DNA of 23,243 bases from CAWJAP01 sp963834365 (GTDB lineage: Bacteria; Acidobacteriota; Vicinamibacteria; Vicinamibacterales; Vicinamibacteraceae). The notes beneath the pieces were generated by a model, which worked only from the letters and a program-made list of their open reading frames with translations, did not search any database and was not told where the DNA came from. Shown here piece by piece: positions 1 through 9,726 of this stretch. Each line of letters begins with the position of its first letter. The first letter of the stretch is position 1. Position numbers and translations under genes: made by a program. Where the stretch lies: NCBI GenBank assembly GCA_963834365.1, contig CAWIBS010000008.1, forward strand, positions 1 through 23,243, in the 5' to 3' direction.

Positions 1-1
1 A

Positions 2-3000
2 TCGGGACTCGCGCTCGGCGGGCTCCTCGACGTGCCCGCGATGCGGGCCGCGACGAAAGACTTGAAGCTCTCGGAGGTCAGCGAGTTCACCACCTCATGC
101 AACTTCTGCTCGTGCGGGTGCGGCATGATCGCCGCCGTCCGCGACGGCAAGCTCTTGAAGATGGAGGGCGACTACGACCACATCGTGAACCGCGGGGCGC
201 TGTGCGTCAAAGGCATCTCCATGTTCGCGACGCACACCTCCCCGAACAGGCTCCCGACGCCCCGCTACCGGGCGCCGGGCAGCGACCACTGGGAGGACAT
301 CTCCTGGGACGACGCGATCGCGCGGGTCGCGCAGAAGGTCCGGAAGACGCGCGACGAGAACTGGATTGCCACCGAGAAGGTGGATGCGCCCAAGCTCGTC
401 GTGGATTTCGCTGCGGGTGATCGGATCGCGAGCGCCCCACGGTTCGTCCCTCAGGATGACCCCAACGCAGAGGTGCCCGTCAATCGCACCGACGCGATCG
501 GCTTCATGGGCGGCGCGCAGAACACCAACGAGGAGTGCTACCTCTTTCAGAAGGCGGCCCGGCTGCTCGGCCTGCCGTACGTCGAGCACCAGGCCCGGCT
601 TTGACATAGCCCCACGGTCCCCGGTCTGGGGGCCTCATTCGGGCGGGGGGCGATGACCAACCACTGGGTCGACCTGCAGAACTGCAAGACGATCCTGGTC
701 GAAGGCAGCAACGTCGCCGAGAACCACCCCATGGCCTACAAGTGGATCCGCAAGGCCCAGGAGAACGGGGCGAAGCTGATCCACGTCGATCCGCGCTACA
801 CCCGGACCTCGGCGGGCGCGGACGTCTACGCGCGCATCCGCCCCGGCACCGACGCGGCGTTCATGAACACGATGATCAATCACATCATCGTGAACAAGCT
901 GTTCGACGAGGACTACGTCGTCACCCACACCAACGCCCTCTTCCTGGGCGACGAGGCCTTCGACTTCAAGGACGGGGTCTTCAGCGGCTACGACGCGGAG
1001 CACCACAAGTACGACACCAAGACCTGGGGATACCAGCTCGACGCGAAGGGCAAGCCGCGGGTCGCCAGGAGCCTGGATGACCCGCACTCCGTCTTCTCGC
1101 GTCTGAAGACCTTCGTCTCGCGCTACACGCTGGAAACGGGCGAGCACATCACCGGCATTCCGGCCGATCAGATCCGGCAGATCGCCGAGATGATGGCGAA
1201 GAGCCGGCCGGGATCGATCCTCTACGCGCTCGGGATGACCCAGCACACCACCGGCGTGCAGGGCATCCGCTCGTTCACCATCCTGCAGCTCCTGCTCGGC
1301 AACATCGGCAAGCCCGGGGGCGGGGTCAATGCGCTGCGCGGCGAGCCGAACGTGCAGGGCGCCTGCGACATGGCGGTGCTCTACAACTACTACCCGGGCT
1401 ACCTCAACTCCCCGACCAATGCCGAGCCGACGATCTACCACTATGTGCGCAAGAACGGGATTGCCGACAGCCGGTATCTCGTGAACACGCTCAAGGCGTT
1501 TTTCGGAGAGGCGGCCACCGCCGAGAACGACTATGCCTATGCCTGGCTGCCCAAGCGGGACGCGGCCAAGGACTACGGCACGCTGCCAATGTTCGAGGAT
1601 GCCCTCGCCGGCAAGCTGAAGATGCTCTGGATCGTCGGCCAGAATCCCGCCGTCACCCTGCCCAACCTCAAGTTGACGTTCGACGCGATGGCGAAGCTCG
1701 AGACGCTGGTGGTCCAGGAGATCTGGGAGACGGAGACGGCGGCATTCTGGAAGCGTCCGGGTGTGGATCCGAAGTCGATCAACACCGAGGTGATCCTGCT
1801 GCCCGCGGCGTTCTTCATGGAGAAGAACGGCACCATCAGCAACTCGGGCGGCATGGTGCAATGGCGCCACGCCGCGGTGAAACCGCCGGGGCAAGCCAAG
1901 TCCGACGGCGAGATCGTGGACCTCGTCTTCCGCAAAGTGCGCGATCTGGTCAAGGACTCGAAGGAGCCGAGGGACGAGATCATCCGCAAGGCCTTCTGGA
2001 CCTACACCACGGCCGAGGACGTCCTGCGCGAGATCAACGGCTACGCCGTGCGCGACAACCCCGAGACCGGCCTCAAGAAGGGCGATCTCGTGCGCAAGGT
2101 CGGAGATCTTCGGGCCGACGGCTCCACGTCGTCCGGCTGCTGGATTTACGCCGGCGTGTTCGCCAACGGCGAGAACCTCTCGAAGCGCCGCGACTCGACA
2201 ACGGATCCGGGAGGGCTCGGCCTCTATCCGGGCTTCGGGTGGACCTGGCCCAACAACATGCGCATCCTCTACAACCGCGCGTCGTGCGACCGGAACGGCA
2301 AGCCCTATCCGGGCTCGAAACCCATCATCTGGTGGGACGAGCAGGCGAAGCGCTGGACGGGACACGACGTGCCGGACGTCCCCGTCGTGACCGACGGACC
2401 GGACACGCCGAACGGCCAGCGGGCCTTCCACCTCAGCGCGGAAGGCGTCGGGCGCCTCTTCGCGGCCGTCTACAAGGACCCCGACACGAAGTACACCGAC
2501 TACTGGCGCGACGTCGCCTACGTGCCGAAGGACGGTCCGCTGCCGGAGATGTACGAGCCGGTCGAGAGCCCGGTGGAAAACATCCTTCACCCGAGCGTGA
2601 AGAGCAACCCGACGCTCAAGTATCCGCGCGTCGCGTCGCAGCAGCCGATCGGCACGGCCGACAAGTACCCCTACGTGCTGATGACGTCCACGGTCGCCGA
2701 GCACTGGTGCTGCGGTTCGACGACGCGCAACATCCCATGGCTCAACGAGCTCGTGCCCGAACCGATGGTGGAGCTGCCGGTGACCCTCGCCAAGAAGCTC
2801 GACATCGTATCGGGCGACTGGGTCAAGGTCTCGTCGGCGCGCGGTGAGCTCGAGGTCAAGGCGCTCGTCACGCCGCGCATGCAGGCGCTGAAAATCGGCG
2901 GCCAGGAGGTCACCGTCGTCTGGATGCCGTACAACTGGGGCTTCCAGGGACTGTCGACCGGCCCGAGCGTCAACCACCTCACGATCGACGCCGCGGATCC

Positions 3001-3100
3001 TGGAGCGGGAACCCCGGAGTCCAAGGCGTGCCTCGTCAACGTCGTCAAGACGGGGCGCTCGGCCGCGCGACGATCCGGATCACCGAGGGGGCGCACATGA
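2..3100 (+). CDS. fdhA: Selenocysteine-containing formate dehydrogenase, catalytic (alpha) subunit; 5'-truncated by window edge
   Basis: Oxidises formate to CO2 at a molybdenum or tungsten bis-pterin site, probably on the outer face of the membrane (FdnG/FdoG type). The frame is open from base 2, so the true start lies upstream; the first visible residues (GLALGGLLD) look like the end of a Tat signal peptide. The visible product is 1,032 residues, close to E. coli FdnG at about 1,015. A [4Fe-4S] motif is at visible residues C33, C36, C40 and C68, with K70 following. TGA at 602-604 is in frame and falls exactly where FdnG has Sec (QAR-x-U-H); after it the same frame continues with FGRGAMTNHW, a hallmark of the family. 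A C-terminal molybdopterin-binding domain (about 2680-3060) completes the protein. The last codons overlap the next gene as ATGA (3097-3100), which implies coupled translation. Function is very secure. A conventional annotation would wrongly split the gene into 32-604 and 653-3100. Confidence 0.95.
602..634 (+). promoter_or_regulatory. Sec UGA codon and bacterial SECIS hairpin
   Basis: TGA at 602-604 is followed by a perfect 7-bp apical stem: GGTCCCC (616-622) pairs with GGGGGCC (628-634), including one G-T pair, around the loop GGTCT (623-627). E. coli fdhF has the same GGUCU loop, and 18 nt separate UGA from the loop both there and here. This is the element SelB binds to deliver Sec-tRNA. 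It shows that the host must encode selA, selB, selC and selD elsewhere, since none is in this window. Confidence 0.92.
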
Positions 3101-5269
3101 CGACGACGGTCGCGGACGCGGGCTCGAGCAGGACGACGCTGATCGACATCGCCAACTGCATCGGCTGCCGGGCCTGCCAGGTGGCCTGCAAGCAATGGAA
3201 CGAGCGCGACGGCGAGGAAACCCAGCTCGAGTGCCGACATGGGCATCCAGAACCCGGCGGTGCTCAGCGGGAAGACCTACACGCTCATCGCGTTCCACGA
3301 GATGTCGAACCCGGCGAAGCCGGGAGGGCTGGATTCCGCCTACGTGATGCAGCGGTGCCTCCACTGCCTGGAGCCGGCCTGCGTCTCCGCCTGCCCGACG
3401 ACGGCGCTGCAGCGGCAGCCCGACGGTCCGGTGAGGTATGACGTCGACGAGTGCATCGGCTGCCGCTACTGCATGCTGGCGTGTCCCTGGGACGTGCCGA
3501 CCGCGGACTGGAACACGCGCGCCCCGAAGATCTCGAAGTGCACGCATTGCAACGACCGCGTCGAACAGCCGGCGCCGATCGCGTTCAACGGGCAGGCGGC
3601 GTCCGCCGCCGAGGGCAAGCGGTTCGCCGACACCATCGCGGTTCCCGCCTGCGTCAAGGCGTGCCCCGCCGACGCCCTGCGCTACGGAACCCGGGACGAG
3701 ATGCTGGCGCTCGCGCACAAGCGCATCGCCGATCGGCCCGACAAGTACGTCAACCACGTCTACGGAGAGAAGGAGCTGGGCGGGACGACCGTGCTGTACC
3801 TGTCGAGAGTGCCGTTCGAGAAACTCGGCTTCCCGACGTACGGGGAGAAGCCGTTTACGGCGTTCACCTCGGCGGCGCTCGGCGCCGTGCCCCCCGCCGT
3901 GATAGCCGTGGGCGCCTTCCTCGGCGCCGCGTACGCCTTCTTCCGGAAGCGGGTTCAGAAGGTGGCCGACGCCCACGCCCACGTCGAGTTCGAGACTCTC
4001 CGGAGCCCGCTGCTGACCCCCTTCAACTGGGTCCTCCTCCTGCTCATGGCGTTCGGCGCCATCACGTTCGTCGCGCGCTTCGCCATGGGGCTCGGCGCCA
4101 GCACGAACCTCTCCGACACCTACCCGTGGGGCCTGTGGATCCTCTTCGACCTGGTGTGGATCGCCGTGGCCGCGGGGGCGTTCGCGATGGCCGGCATCAT
4201 TTATGTCTTCCAGCGAAAGGACCTCTACGGGATGGGCCGCAGCGCCGTCTTGATGGGCCTCCTCAGCTACTCCTTCGTGATGGTCACGCTCCTCGCCGAC
4301 CTCGGCCTGCCGTGGAACTCCTACCATCTCGCCCTGCAGGCGCCGGAGCACTCGGCGATGTTCGAGGTGTCGTGGTGCGTCGGCCTCTACATCACGATCC
4401 TCCTGCTCGAATTCCTGCCGGTGCCGTTCGGGCGTTGGGGATACCACCGGGCCGCGGCGGCGTTGCGGCGCTGGAACGGCGCCTACGTGGCAGGGGCGGT
4501 GACGCTGTTCGTCTACCTGATGTCGCGCAGCCTCCTCTATGCCCTCGCGACGGCCGTGGTCTTCGGCGCCCTTGCCTGGGTGTTCCGCGCGCGGGACGAG
4601 AAGGCCGAGCCGATCATGCTCGCGATCGCCGCCGTCACGCTGTCGACCATGCACCAGAGCTCGCTCGGCTCCCTGTACCTGCTGATGCCGAACATGCTCG
4701 CCCCGCAGTGGTGGTCTCCCGTGATGTCCGTCTCCTTCTTCCTGTCGGCGATCGCGGCCGGCACCGCGCTCGTGATCCTCGTCGAGATGTGGATCGCGAA
4801 GGGGTGGCGCCGCCCGCTCGAGATCGCGCGGCTCGCCTCGGTGGGACAGATCGCGTTCTGGTCGCTCCTCGTCTACCTCGTGTTTCGCCTCGGAGACATG
4901 GCGATCCGCAACCAGCTCGCCGGCGCCTTCGCCGGACCATTCGGCATGGCCTTCGCGGCCGAGATCCTCCTCGGCGGCGTGCTTCCGCTCATCCTGCTGG
5001 CCCGCAAGTCGCTTCGGCAGCGTGCCGACGTGCTCTTCGTCGCGTCCCTCCTCGCGGTCCTCGGCGTGGCCTACAACCGCATGAACGTCGTCCTCTTCGC
5101 GATGACCTTCCGCGGCCGGATGCCCTGGGGCGCACCGGAGACCTACACGCCGTCGATCGTCGAGTGGGCGGTTTCGATCGGCCTGATCGCCGCGACGATC
5201 TTCCTCTTCGGCCTGGCGGCCCGCCATATGCCGGTTCTCTCCCGGGCGCAGCCGAGCGAGGGACATTGA
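3097..5269 (+). CDS. Formate dehydrogenase iron-sulfur subunit fused to a HybB/NrfD-type membrane subunit; one frameshift near 3230
   Basis: The N-terminal part is an FdhB/FdnH-like electron-transfer subunit with four [4Fe-4S] Cys sets: CIGCRACQVAC, CLHCLEPACVSAC, CIGCRYCMLAC, and CTHC...CVKAC. A membrane helix follows (about 3865-3945). Without any stop the frame then enters a HybB/NrfD-like quinone-reactive domain of about ten helices, with the signature NLSDTYPWGLW and the family's HQSSLGSLYLL motif. E. coli uses a separate cytochrome b subunit (FdnI) instead. The ATG at 3097 overlaps the fdhA stop (ATGA) and has a GAGGGGG Shine-Dalgarno. The first 45 or so residues read in the 3097 frame; from about 3233 the product continues in the frame of 3239-5269. 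Dropping one base (T at 3232) gives EETQLEADMGIQNP, which fits FdhB homologues. The frame change is therefore probably an indel error. Predicted role: carries electrons from FdhA to menaquinone. Confidence 0.88.
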
Positions 5270-5273
5270 GCCG

Positions 5274-6116
5274 ATGACGCCGGATCTGTGGGTGGAGGCG
5301 CATTCGTACCTCCGGCCGGTCGCCGACCTCTGCGCGCAGGTCGATCGCGCGGCGGCCGGGATCGACATCCCCGACGCGCGCATCCCCGACTGGGAGGATT
5401 ACCGCGCGGACTTTCTCGCCGGTGTGCCGCTGCTGTCGAGCGCCGACGCGGGCGTCGATCTCGAGCCGGGTGGGCGAATGGCGGGAGCGTTGCTCGAACG
5501 GCTGGCCTCCGGAACGCCGTCGGGATTGCTCGTGGAGGAGGCCCGCGCCCTCGACACGGAACTGCGGCGCGGGCCCCAGCCCGCGCGCCGCATCGCGGAC
5601 TTTCTGCAGGGCGACGACACGGTCACACCGCCGTTCCCCGGGCTGTTGCGCTATCTGGGGTGGACGGCGATGGCGCGGTTTCTCCGTCCCGTGCTGAACG
5701 GCTTCGACGGCTGGCGGGACGAGGAGCGGTGGCTTCGCCGGTATTGCCCGACGTGCGGATCCCTGCCCGCGATGGCCCAGCTGGCCGGCGTCGATCCCGG
5801 GCGCAGGCGTCTGCTCTCGTGCGGCTGCTGCGGCACGCGCTGGCAGTTCAAGCGAACCGGCTGCCCGTTCTGTGAGACCGACGTTCAACGGCTGGCGAGC
5901 GTGACCATCGAAGGAGAACCCGGCCTGCGCATCGACCACTGCGAGTCCTGCGCCGGCTACCTCAAGACGTACATCGGCGAGGGCAACGAGAGCGTGTTGC
6001 TGTCCGACTGGGGTTCACTCCATCTCGACCTCATCGCTCACGACCGGGGACTGAAGAGGCTGGCCGCGTCGCTCTACGAATTCGAGCCCCGTGCGGCAGC
6101 TGGAGGCGAGGCCTGA
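5274..6116 (+). CDS. fdhE: Formate dehydrogenase accessory protein FdhE
   Basis: A cytoplasmic rubredoxin-like maturation factor needed for active membrane formate dehydrogenases in E. coli, where it binds the catalytic subunit. The 280-residue product has the family's paired Cys motifs: CPTC (158-161), CGCC (183-186), CPFC (197-200) and CESC (223-226). The RYCPTCGSLP and RTGCPFC segments are typical. The ATG at 5274 lies 4 bases after the stop of the preceding subunit gene, so it belongs to the same operon. Length is close to the usual size of about 300. No fdhD is present in the window. No clear hairpin terminator follows in 6117-6137; the next gene converges on this one. Confidence 0.93.
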   Translation: MTPDLWVEAHSYLRPVADLCAQVDRAAAGIDIPDARIPDWEDYRADFLAGVPLLSSADAGVDLEPGGRMAGALLERLASGTPSGLLVEEARALDTELRRGPQPARRIADFLQGDDTVTPPFPGLLRYLGWTAMARFLRPVLNGFDGWRDEERWLRRYCPTCGSLPAMAQLAGVDPGRRRLLSCGCCGTRWQFKRTGCPFCETDVQRLASVTIEGEPGLRIDHCESCAGYLKTYIGEGNESVLLSDWGSLHLDLIAHDRGLKRLAASLYEFEPRAAAGGEA

Positions 6117-6137
6117 GTCGTGCACAAGCTCGCCTGC

Positions 6138-6734
6138 CTACAATTGCCTACCAGGATTAGGTCCCACCGACGACAGACGTAGAGCTATCAGGCGCCGGAT
6201 TTCGGCGGCGACTTCTGACATGTCGTTATCGAGCTGATGGTCGCGGCCGGAGAGTCGTCGCACGACAGCATTCGGAATGGCTTGCGCGTAGAGGTGAACG
6301 TGCTCGAACGGGGCCGTTTCGTCCTTGTTGCCGTGATAGAGATAGATCGGCGTCTGTTCAGGCAGTCTGGCGCCAAGACCGGAGAGCGGTTCGATGTCCT
6401 CGCTTTGCCATCCGCCGTCCCCTACAAACGGGGCCGCAATCAAGAAGATGCCGGCGAAGGTTAGCCTGGGCGGCTCGTCGGCCAGCGTTCGGATCAAAAT
6501 CGTTCCGCCGATCGAGTGGCCAATCAGGATGGCTCCGTCGTCCAGCCGATCGAATTGCCGTTCGATCGCCGCCTTCCAGGCCGCATACGTCGGATCGGCC
6601 TCATGGGGCATTCGCGGATAGCGGACAGCGTAATCGGGGCCGAGTTCCCGCTCGAGACTCTCCACGATTCTGTTGTCCCATTTGTCATGGGTGTCCTCGC
6701 CGCCGCCTTGAATGAACAACACCTGGTGTGTCAT
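6138..6734 (-). CDS. RBBP9/YdeN-like alpha/beta serine hydrolase
   Basis: A small cytoplasmic alpha/beta hydrolase of 198 residues. The nucleophile elbow GHSIGG puts Ser at 74, the acid is probably D138 in HGNKDETAPFEH, and the His is H166 in GRDHQLDND. This order and the short length match the RBBP9/YdeN serine hydrolase group; the natural substrate is generally unknown in this group. No signal peptide is seen. A GGGGGA sequence sits upstream of the ATG on the minus strand. The gene converges on fdhE and diverges from the DHFR-like gene at 6857, sharing a 122-bp intergenic region with it. Nothing ties it functionally to formate metabolism. Confidence 0.88.
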   Translation of the reverse strand: MTHQVLFIQGGGEDTHDKWDNRIVESLERELGPDYAVRYPRMPHEADPTYAAWKAAIERQFDRLDDGAILIGHSIGGTILIRTLADEPPRLTFAGIFLIAAPFVGDGGWQSEDIEPLSGLGARLPEQTPIYLYHGNKDETAPFEHVHLYAQAIPNAVVRRLSGRDHQLDNDMSEVAAEIRRLIALRLSSVGPNPGRQL

Positions 6735-6856
6735 CGCGGAAGTCCCCCCTCTAAAACCTCAGCCACCCGTCGTGGCCGGCGCCCGGCGGCCGGCGTTCGT
6801 GACGGTTGTATCATCGGTTACTTCGTTTCTTTCAGCGCTGATGAGAAGCACCGCCC
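6735..6856. other. Divergent intergenic region between hydrolase and DHFR-like genes
   Basis: These 122 bases must hold the promoters of both flanking genes. They contain a very G+C-rich stretch (about 6770-6800) and an A+T-richer stretch (about 6803-6835, with TGTATCAT). I cannot assign -35/-10 elements with confidence, and I see no repeat or RNA gene here. Confidence 0.4.
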
Positions 6857-7444
6857 ATGAAGACGCAGTATTTCACCGCCACCAGTCTCGACGGGTTCAT
6901 CGCGACCGAGGACGATTCGCTGGACTGGCTGTTCCCGCTCGGGAACGTCAACGACACCAGCTACCCGGCGTTCATCGCCGACGTCGGCGCGCTGGCGATG
7001 GGCTCGAGTACCTACGAGTGGATGCTGCGCCACGCGGATCTCGTCGCGAAGGAAACCGGTTCCCCCTGGCCGTACACGCAACCGTCGTGGGTGTTCTCCA
7101 GCCGGTCGCTGCCGGGCCTGCCCGGCGCCGACATCCGCTTCGTGCGGGGCGACGTGCGACCGGTCCACGAGGACATGGTCCGGGCCGCGCAGAACCGGAA
7201 CGTGTGGATCGTCGGCGGAGGCGATCTCGCCGGGCAGTTTCACGACGCAGGCCTGCTGGACGAGATCCTGGTCCAGGTCTGCTCGGTCACGCTGGAGCGG
7301 GGCAAGCCGCTGTTTCCGCGGCGCCTGACCCAGCCTCCGCTCACACTGGTCTCGGTCCGGCAGGTGGGTTCGGGGTTCGCTGAGCTTCGCTATGCGGTAC
7401 CGCGCGCCGACGCGACCGCCGGAGAGGAACGAACGGGCCCTTAA
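6857..7444 (+). CDS. Dihydrofolate reductase-family (RibD C-terminal-like) protein
   Basis: A 195-residue NADPH-binding reductase-fold protein of the RibD_C/DHFR superfamily. The opening MKTQYFTATSLDGFIATEDDS matches the family's substrate-pocket strand. WIVGGGDLAGQFHDAGLLDEI (about residues 115-135) is the typical glycine-rich cofactor segment followed by the 'GLIDEl' helix. Members are widespread stand-alone paralogues of riboflavin reductase or DHFR and mostly have no assigned substrate, so the exact reaction is unknown. The start ATG at 6857 fits the family N-terminus. The stop TAA (7442-7444) shares bases with the stop of the convergent gene at 7441. Confidence 0.9.
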   Translation: MKTQYFTATSLDGFIATEDDSLDWLFPLGNVNDTSYPAFIADVGALAMGSSTYEWMLRHADLVAKETGSPWPYTQPSWVFSSRSLPGLPGADIRFVRGDVRPVHEDMVRAAQNRNVWIVGGGDLAGQFHDAGLLDEILVQVCSVTLERGKPLFPRRLTQPPLTLVSVRQVGSGFAELRYAVPRADATAGEERTGP

Positions 7445-9726
7445 CGCGTTTTAGGATCAACGCCTGCCGCGATGAGGTACAACCGGTTCGCGGTGGCCAG
7501 ATAAAGCGCATCGCCGATCGGCGCCGGAGGCGTATAGAGCGGCGCATCCATTTCGATCTGCCCCAGCAATTGCTTTCGCCGTCCGGCACGAAGAACGCTC
7601 ATGCTGCCTTCAACGTTCCCAACGTAAAGCCGGTCGCCGGCCAGCAGGAGGGATCCCCAAATCGCCTCGTTCGTCTCGTGCTTCCAGACGTGGGCGCCGG
7701 TCGCCGCGTCCAGACAGTGAATCGTTCCGCCCAGGTCCCCAATGTACAGCAGGCCGTCTTTCGCAATGGGCGTTCCCACCACGCGACCGACGTCGCGAGA
7801 AGTCCAGAGGAGCCTGCTCCCGGTGACGTCTCCCTGGCCGTTGGGACTGATCGCATGAATCAATGAGGGGCCGGTGCCGTGGCCGGGACTCTGTCCCATC
7901 GCCACGAAGACACGGCCGTCGGCGAAGACCGGTGAAGCAATGATCGCGCTGCGCGAAAGGACTCCGGGTCGCGGAAGCCAGCGGGCGTCTTTCGGATTGC
8001 CGTCGAATCGCCAGACTTCGTGACCCGACGCCGCGTCGTAGGAGCGCAGCCAACCATCTCCTCCGCCGAAGAGCACCTGGATGCGCCCGTTGACATTGGC
8101 CGCCACAGGGCTGGACCACTGGCCGTGCAGCACCTGCCCGCCGGGGCCGAAGGCGCGCCAGACCACTTCGCCCGAACGCTTGTCCACCGCGATCAGGCTT
8201 GGGGCGCGCGGCGCCGGGACGCGCGTGTGGCCTTCATTCTGCCCGTTGGACGTAGAGACGATGAGCAGATCACCTACGGGCAACACTTCGCTATTGGTGG
8301 CTTCATGCGGAAAGACACCCAGGCGGCCGCACATGTCCAACTCCCAGACGATGTCGGCCGCAGCGTTGTCCTGGAAGACCTCCTCCCGATACGGACCATT
8401 GTTCTCGCCATCACGGAAACCCTGTGTGTCGAGGCAACGGAGCTGGCACTCGGCGGTGACGTAGTACAACCGGTTCCCTTCCACGTACGGCGCACTTGTC
8501 GTCGAAGGCAACAGAAACTCCCGCAGACCTCGCTCGACTCGCGGGGCCACGTCCTGCCACAGGAATTTTCCATCCTTCGCTTGCAAGGCCACGAGCACGC
8601 CGGCTTCTTCCTGGTAGGCGGGGTTCATGTGCCTGGCGTTGTCGGTGCCCACATAGACCGCATCGCCGACAACCACGGGACGGCCAAACGTTTCGTCCCC
8701 CAACTTGACACTCCAGACGATGTTCCGGCCGGTGGTCGTATCCCAGTCAACCGGAGGATTGCCCGTGTGGACGACTGTCGTCTGGAGTGGGGGTGCGAGG
8801 GAAGGCGCGGGCACGACGGGTGACGCGACAGGCTCTCCTGATTTGACTCCCGCGATTCGACTCAACGCCCACTCTGCTTCGTCACGCAGCCTGGGATCGT
8901 CTGCTGCCGCCCTCAGCGCGTCTCGGGCCGGCTGTGCCTTGGGTCCGATGCTTCCCAGAGCTCCGGCCGCGAAGATCCGCACATAGAGGAATTCATCCTC
9001 CAGAGCTTCGATTAACTGCGGCACTGCAGACTGCGCGGCCGGGCCGATGCTGGCGAGGGCCTCGCACGCGGCCCATCGAACGCCGGGAACCGGATCGTCC
9101 AGGGCGCTTGCCAGGGCCGTTGTCGCCCTGGCCGCCGTCGGACCGATGGACGCCAGGGCCTCTGCCGCGTAGATGCGGACGTATGGATCCTCGTGCGAAA
9201 GCGTATTGACGAGAGCGCCGACCGAAGGGCCGGCTCTCTTGCCCAACGCGCCCAGGGCACGTGCGGCATCGCCCGCGACCATCGAATCCTCGTCTCTCAG
9301 TGCCCGTCGCAACGCCGGTTGAATCCATTCCGTATGGGGCGCCAAGTCAATCAAGGTATCGGCGGCGCTGCGCCGGAAGGAGTCCGACTCGTGCCGAAGC
9401 AGGTCCACCAGCAGCGGAATGGCAGGAGGACCGATCCGCCGGATGATTTCAAGAGTCACCACATGCAGGTCTTCGTGCCGAGGGTCGAGGAATCGTCTCA
9501 GCAAAGGGAGCGAACGCCCCGCCCCTTTGACCAGGGCGGCTTCGGCGGTTGCGCGGACCTTCGGGTCGTCGGCCAGCAGGCGATTTGCCCAGTCACGTAC
9601 CAGGGCAGGGTTTCTGGAAGGACTCGACTCCGTCCGGGGCGGCGGTGCTTGGGACAGCGCGACCCCTTGGCTGACGCCGGCGGCCAATACTATTGCGAGA
9701 GCATGTTTCTTCAGGAACGATCTCAC
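7441..9726 (-). CDS. Exported HEAT-repeat and PQQ-like beta-propeller protein
   Basis: A 761-residue exported protein. A signal peptide is visible (two Lys, then a hydrophobic stretch ALAIVLAAGVSQGVALSQA, about residues 8-26). Residues about 42-290 hold HEAT repeats of about 35 residues, with phrases such as VRIYAAEALASIGPTA and VRWAACEALASIGPAA repeating. After a Pro-rich linker, residues about 320-755 form a PQQ-enzyme-like propeller (GDGWLRSYDAASGHEVWRF, GGTIHCLDAATGAHVWKHE). I see no convincing PQQ-dehydrogenase catalytic residues, so it may be a scaffold or binding protein rather than an enzyme. The start is GTG at 9726 with AAAGG 5 bases upstream. The HEAT plus PQQ-like combination recalls planctomycete proteins. 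It is intact, unlike several neighbours. Confidence 0.85.
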   Translation of the reverse strand: MRSFLKKHALAIVLAAGVSQGVALSQAPPPRTESSPSRNPALVRDWANRLLADDPKVRATAEAALVKGAGRSLPLLRRFLDPRHEDLHVVTLEIIRRIGPPAIPLLVDLLRHESDSFRRSAADTLIDLAPHTEWIQPALRRALRDEDSMVAGDAARALGALGKRAGPSVGALVNTLSHEDPYVRIYAAEALASIGPTAARATTALASALDDPVPGVRWAACEALASIGPAAQSAVPQLIEALEDEFLYVRIFAAGALGSIGPKAQPARDALRAAADDPRLRDEAEWALSRIAGVKSGEPVASPVVPAPSLAPPLQTTVVHTGNPPVDWDTTTGRNIVWSVKLGDETFGRPVVVGDAVYVGTDNARHMNPAYQEEAGVLVALQAKDGKFLWQDVAPRVERGLREFLLPSTTSAPYVEGNRLYYVTAECQLRCLDTQGFRDGENNGPYREEVFQDNAAADIVWELDMCGRLGVFPHEATNSEVLPVGDLLIVSTSNGQNEGHTRVPAPRAPSLIAVDKRSGEVVWRAFGPGGQVLHGQWSSPVAANVNGRIQVLFGGGDGWLRSYDAASGHEVWRFDGNPKDARWLPRPGVLSRSAIIASPVFADGRVFVAMGQSPGHGTGPSLIHAISPNGQGDVTGSRLLWTSRDVGRVVGTPIAKDGLLYIGDLGGTIHCLDAATGAHVWKHETNEAIWGSLLLAGDRLYVGNVEGSMSVLRAGRRKQLLGQIEMDAPLYTPPAPIGDALYLATANRLYLIAAGVDPKTR

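Noticed and set aside
602..604. TGA as a true stop giving a 190-residue FDH fragment
   Set aside because: The frame continues with conserved FDH sequence, the position equals the known Sec site, and a SECIS hairpin follows.
635..2977. A very long open frame antisense to the FDH alpha subunit
   Set aside because: Its protein is dominated by Arg, His, Asp and Val without recognisable motifs, as expected from the complement of G+C-rich coding DNA; the sense strand encodes an unmistakable formate dehydrogenase.
3215..3245. Programmed ribosomal frameshift in the FDH iron-sulfur subunit
   Set aside because: There is no slippery heptamer, no stop-codon pause site and no evident downstream structure, and the window has many similar one-base changes, so an indel error is more likely.
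3080..5383. Long minus-strand open frame opposite the FDH membrane subunit
   Set aside because: Extremely Arg/Glu/Gly-rich, with no domain or signal; a shadow of the real gene on the plus strand.
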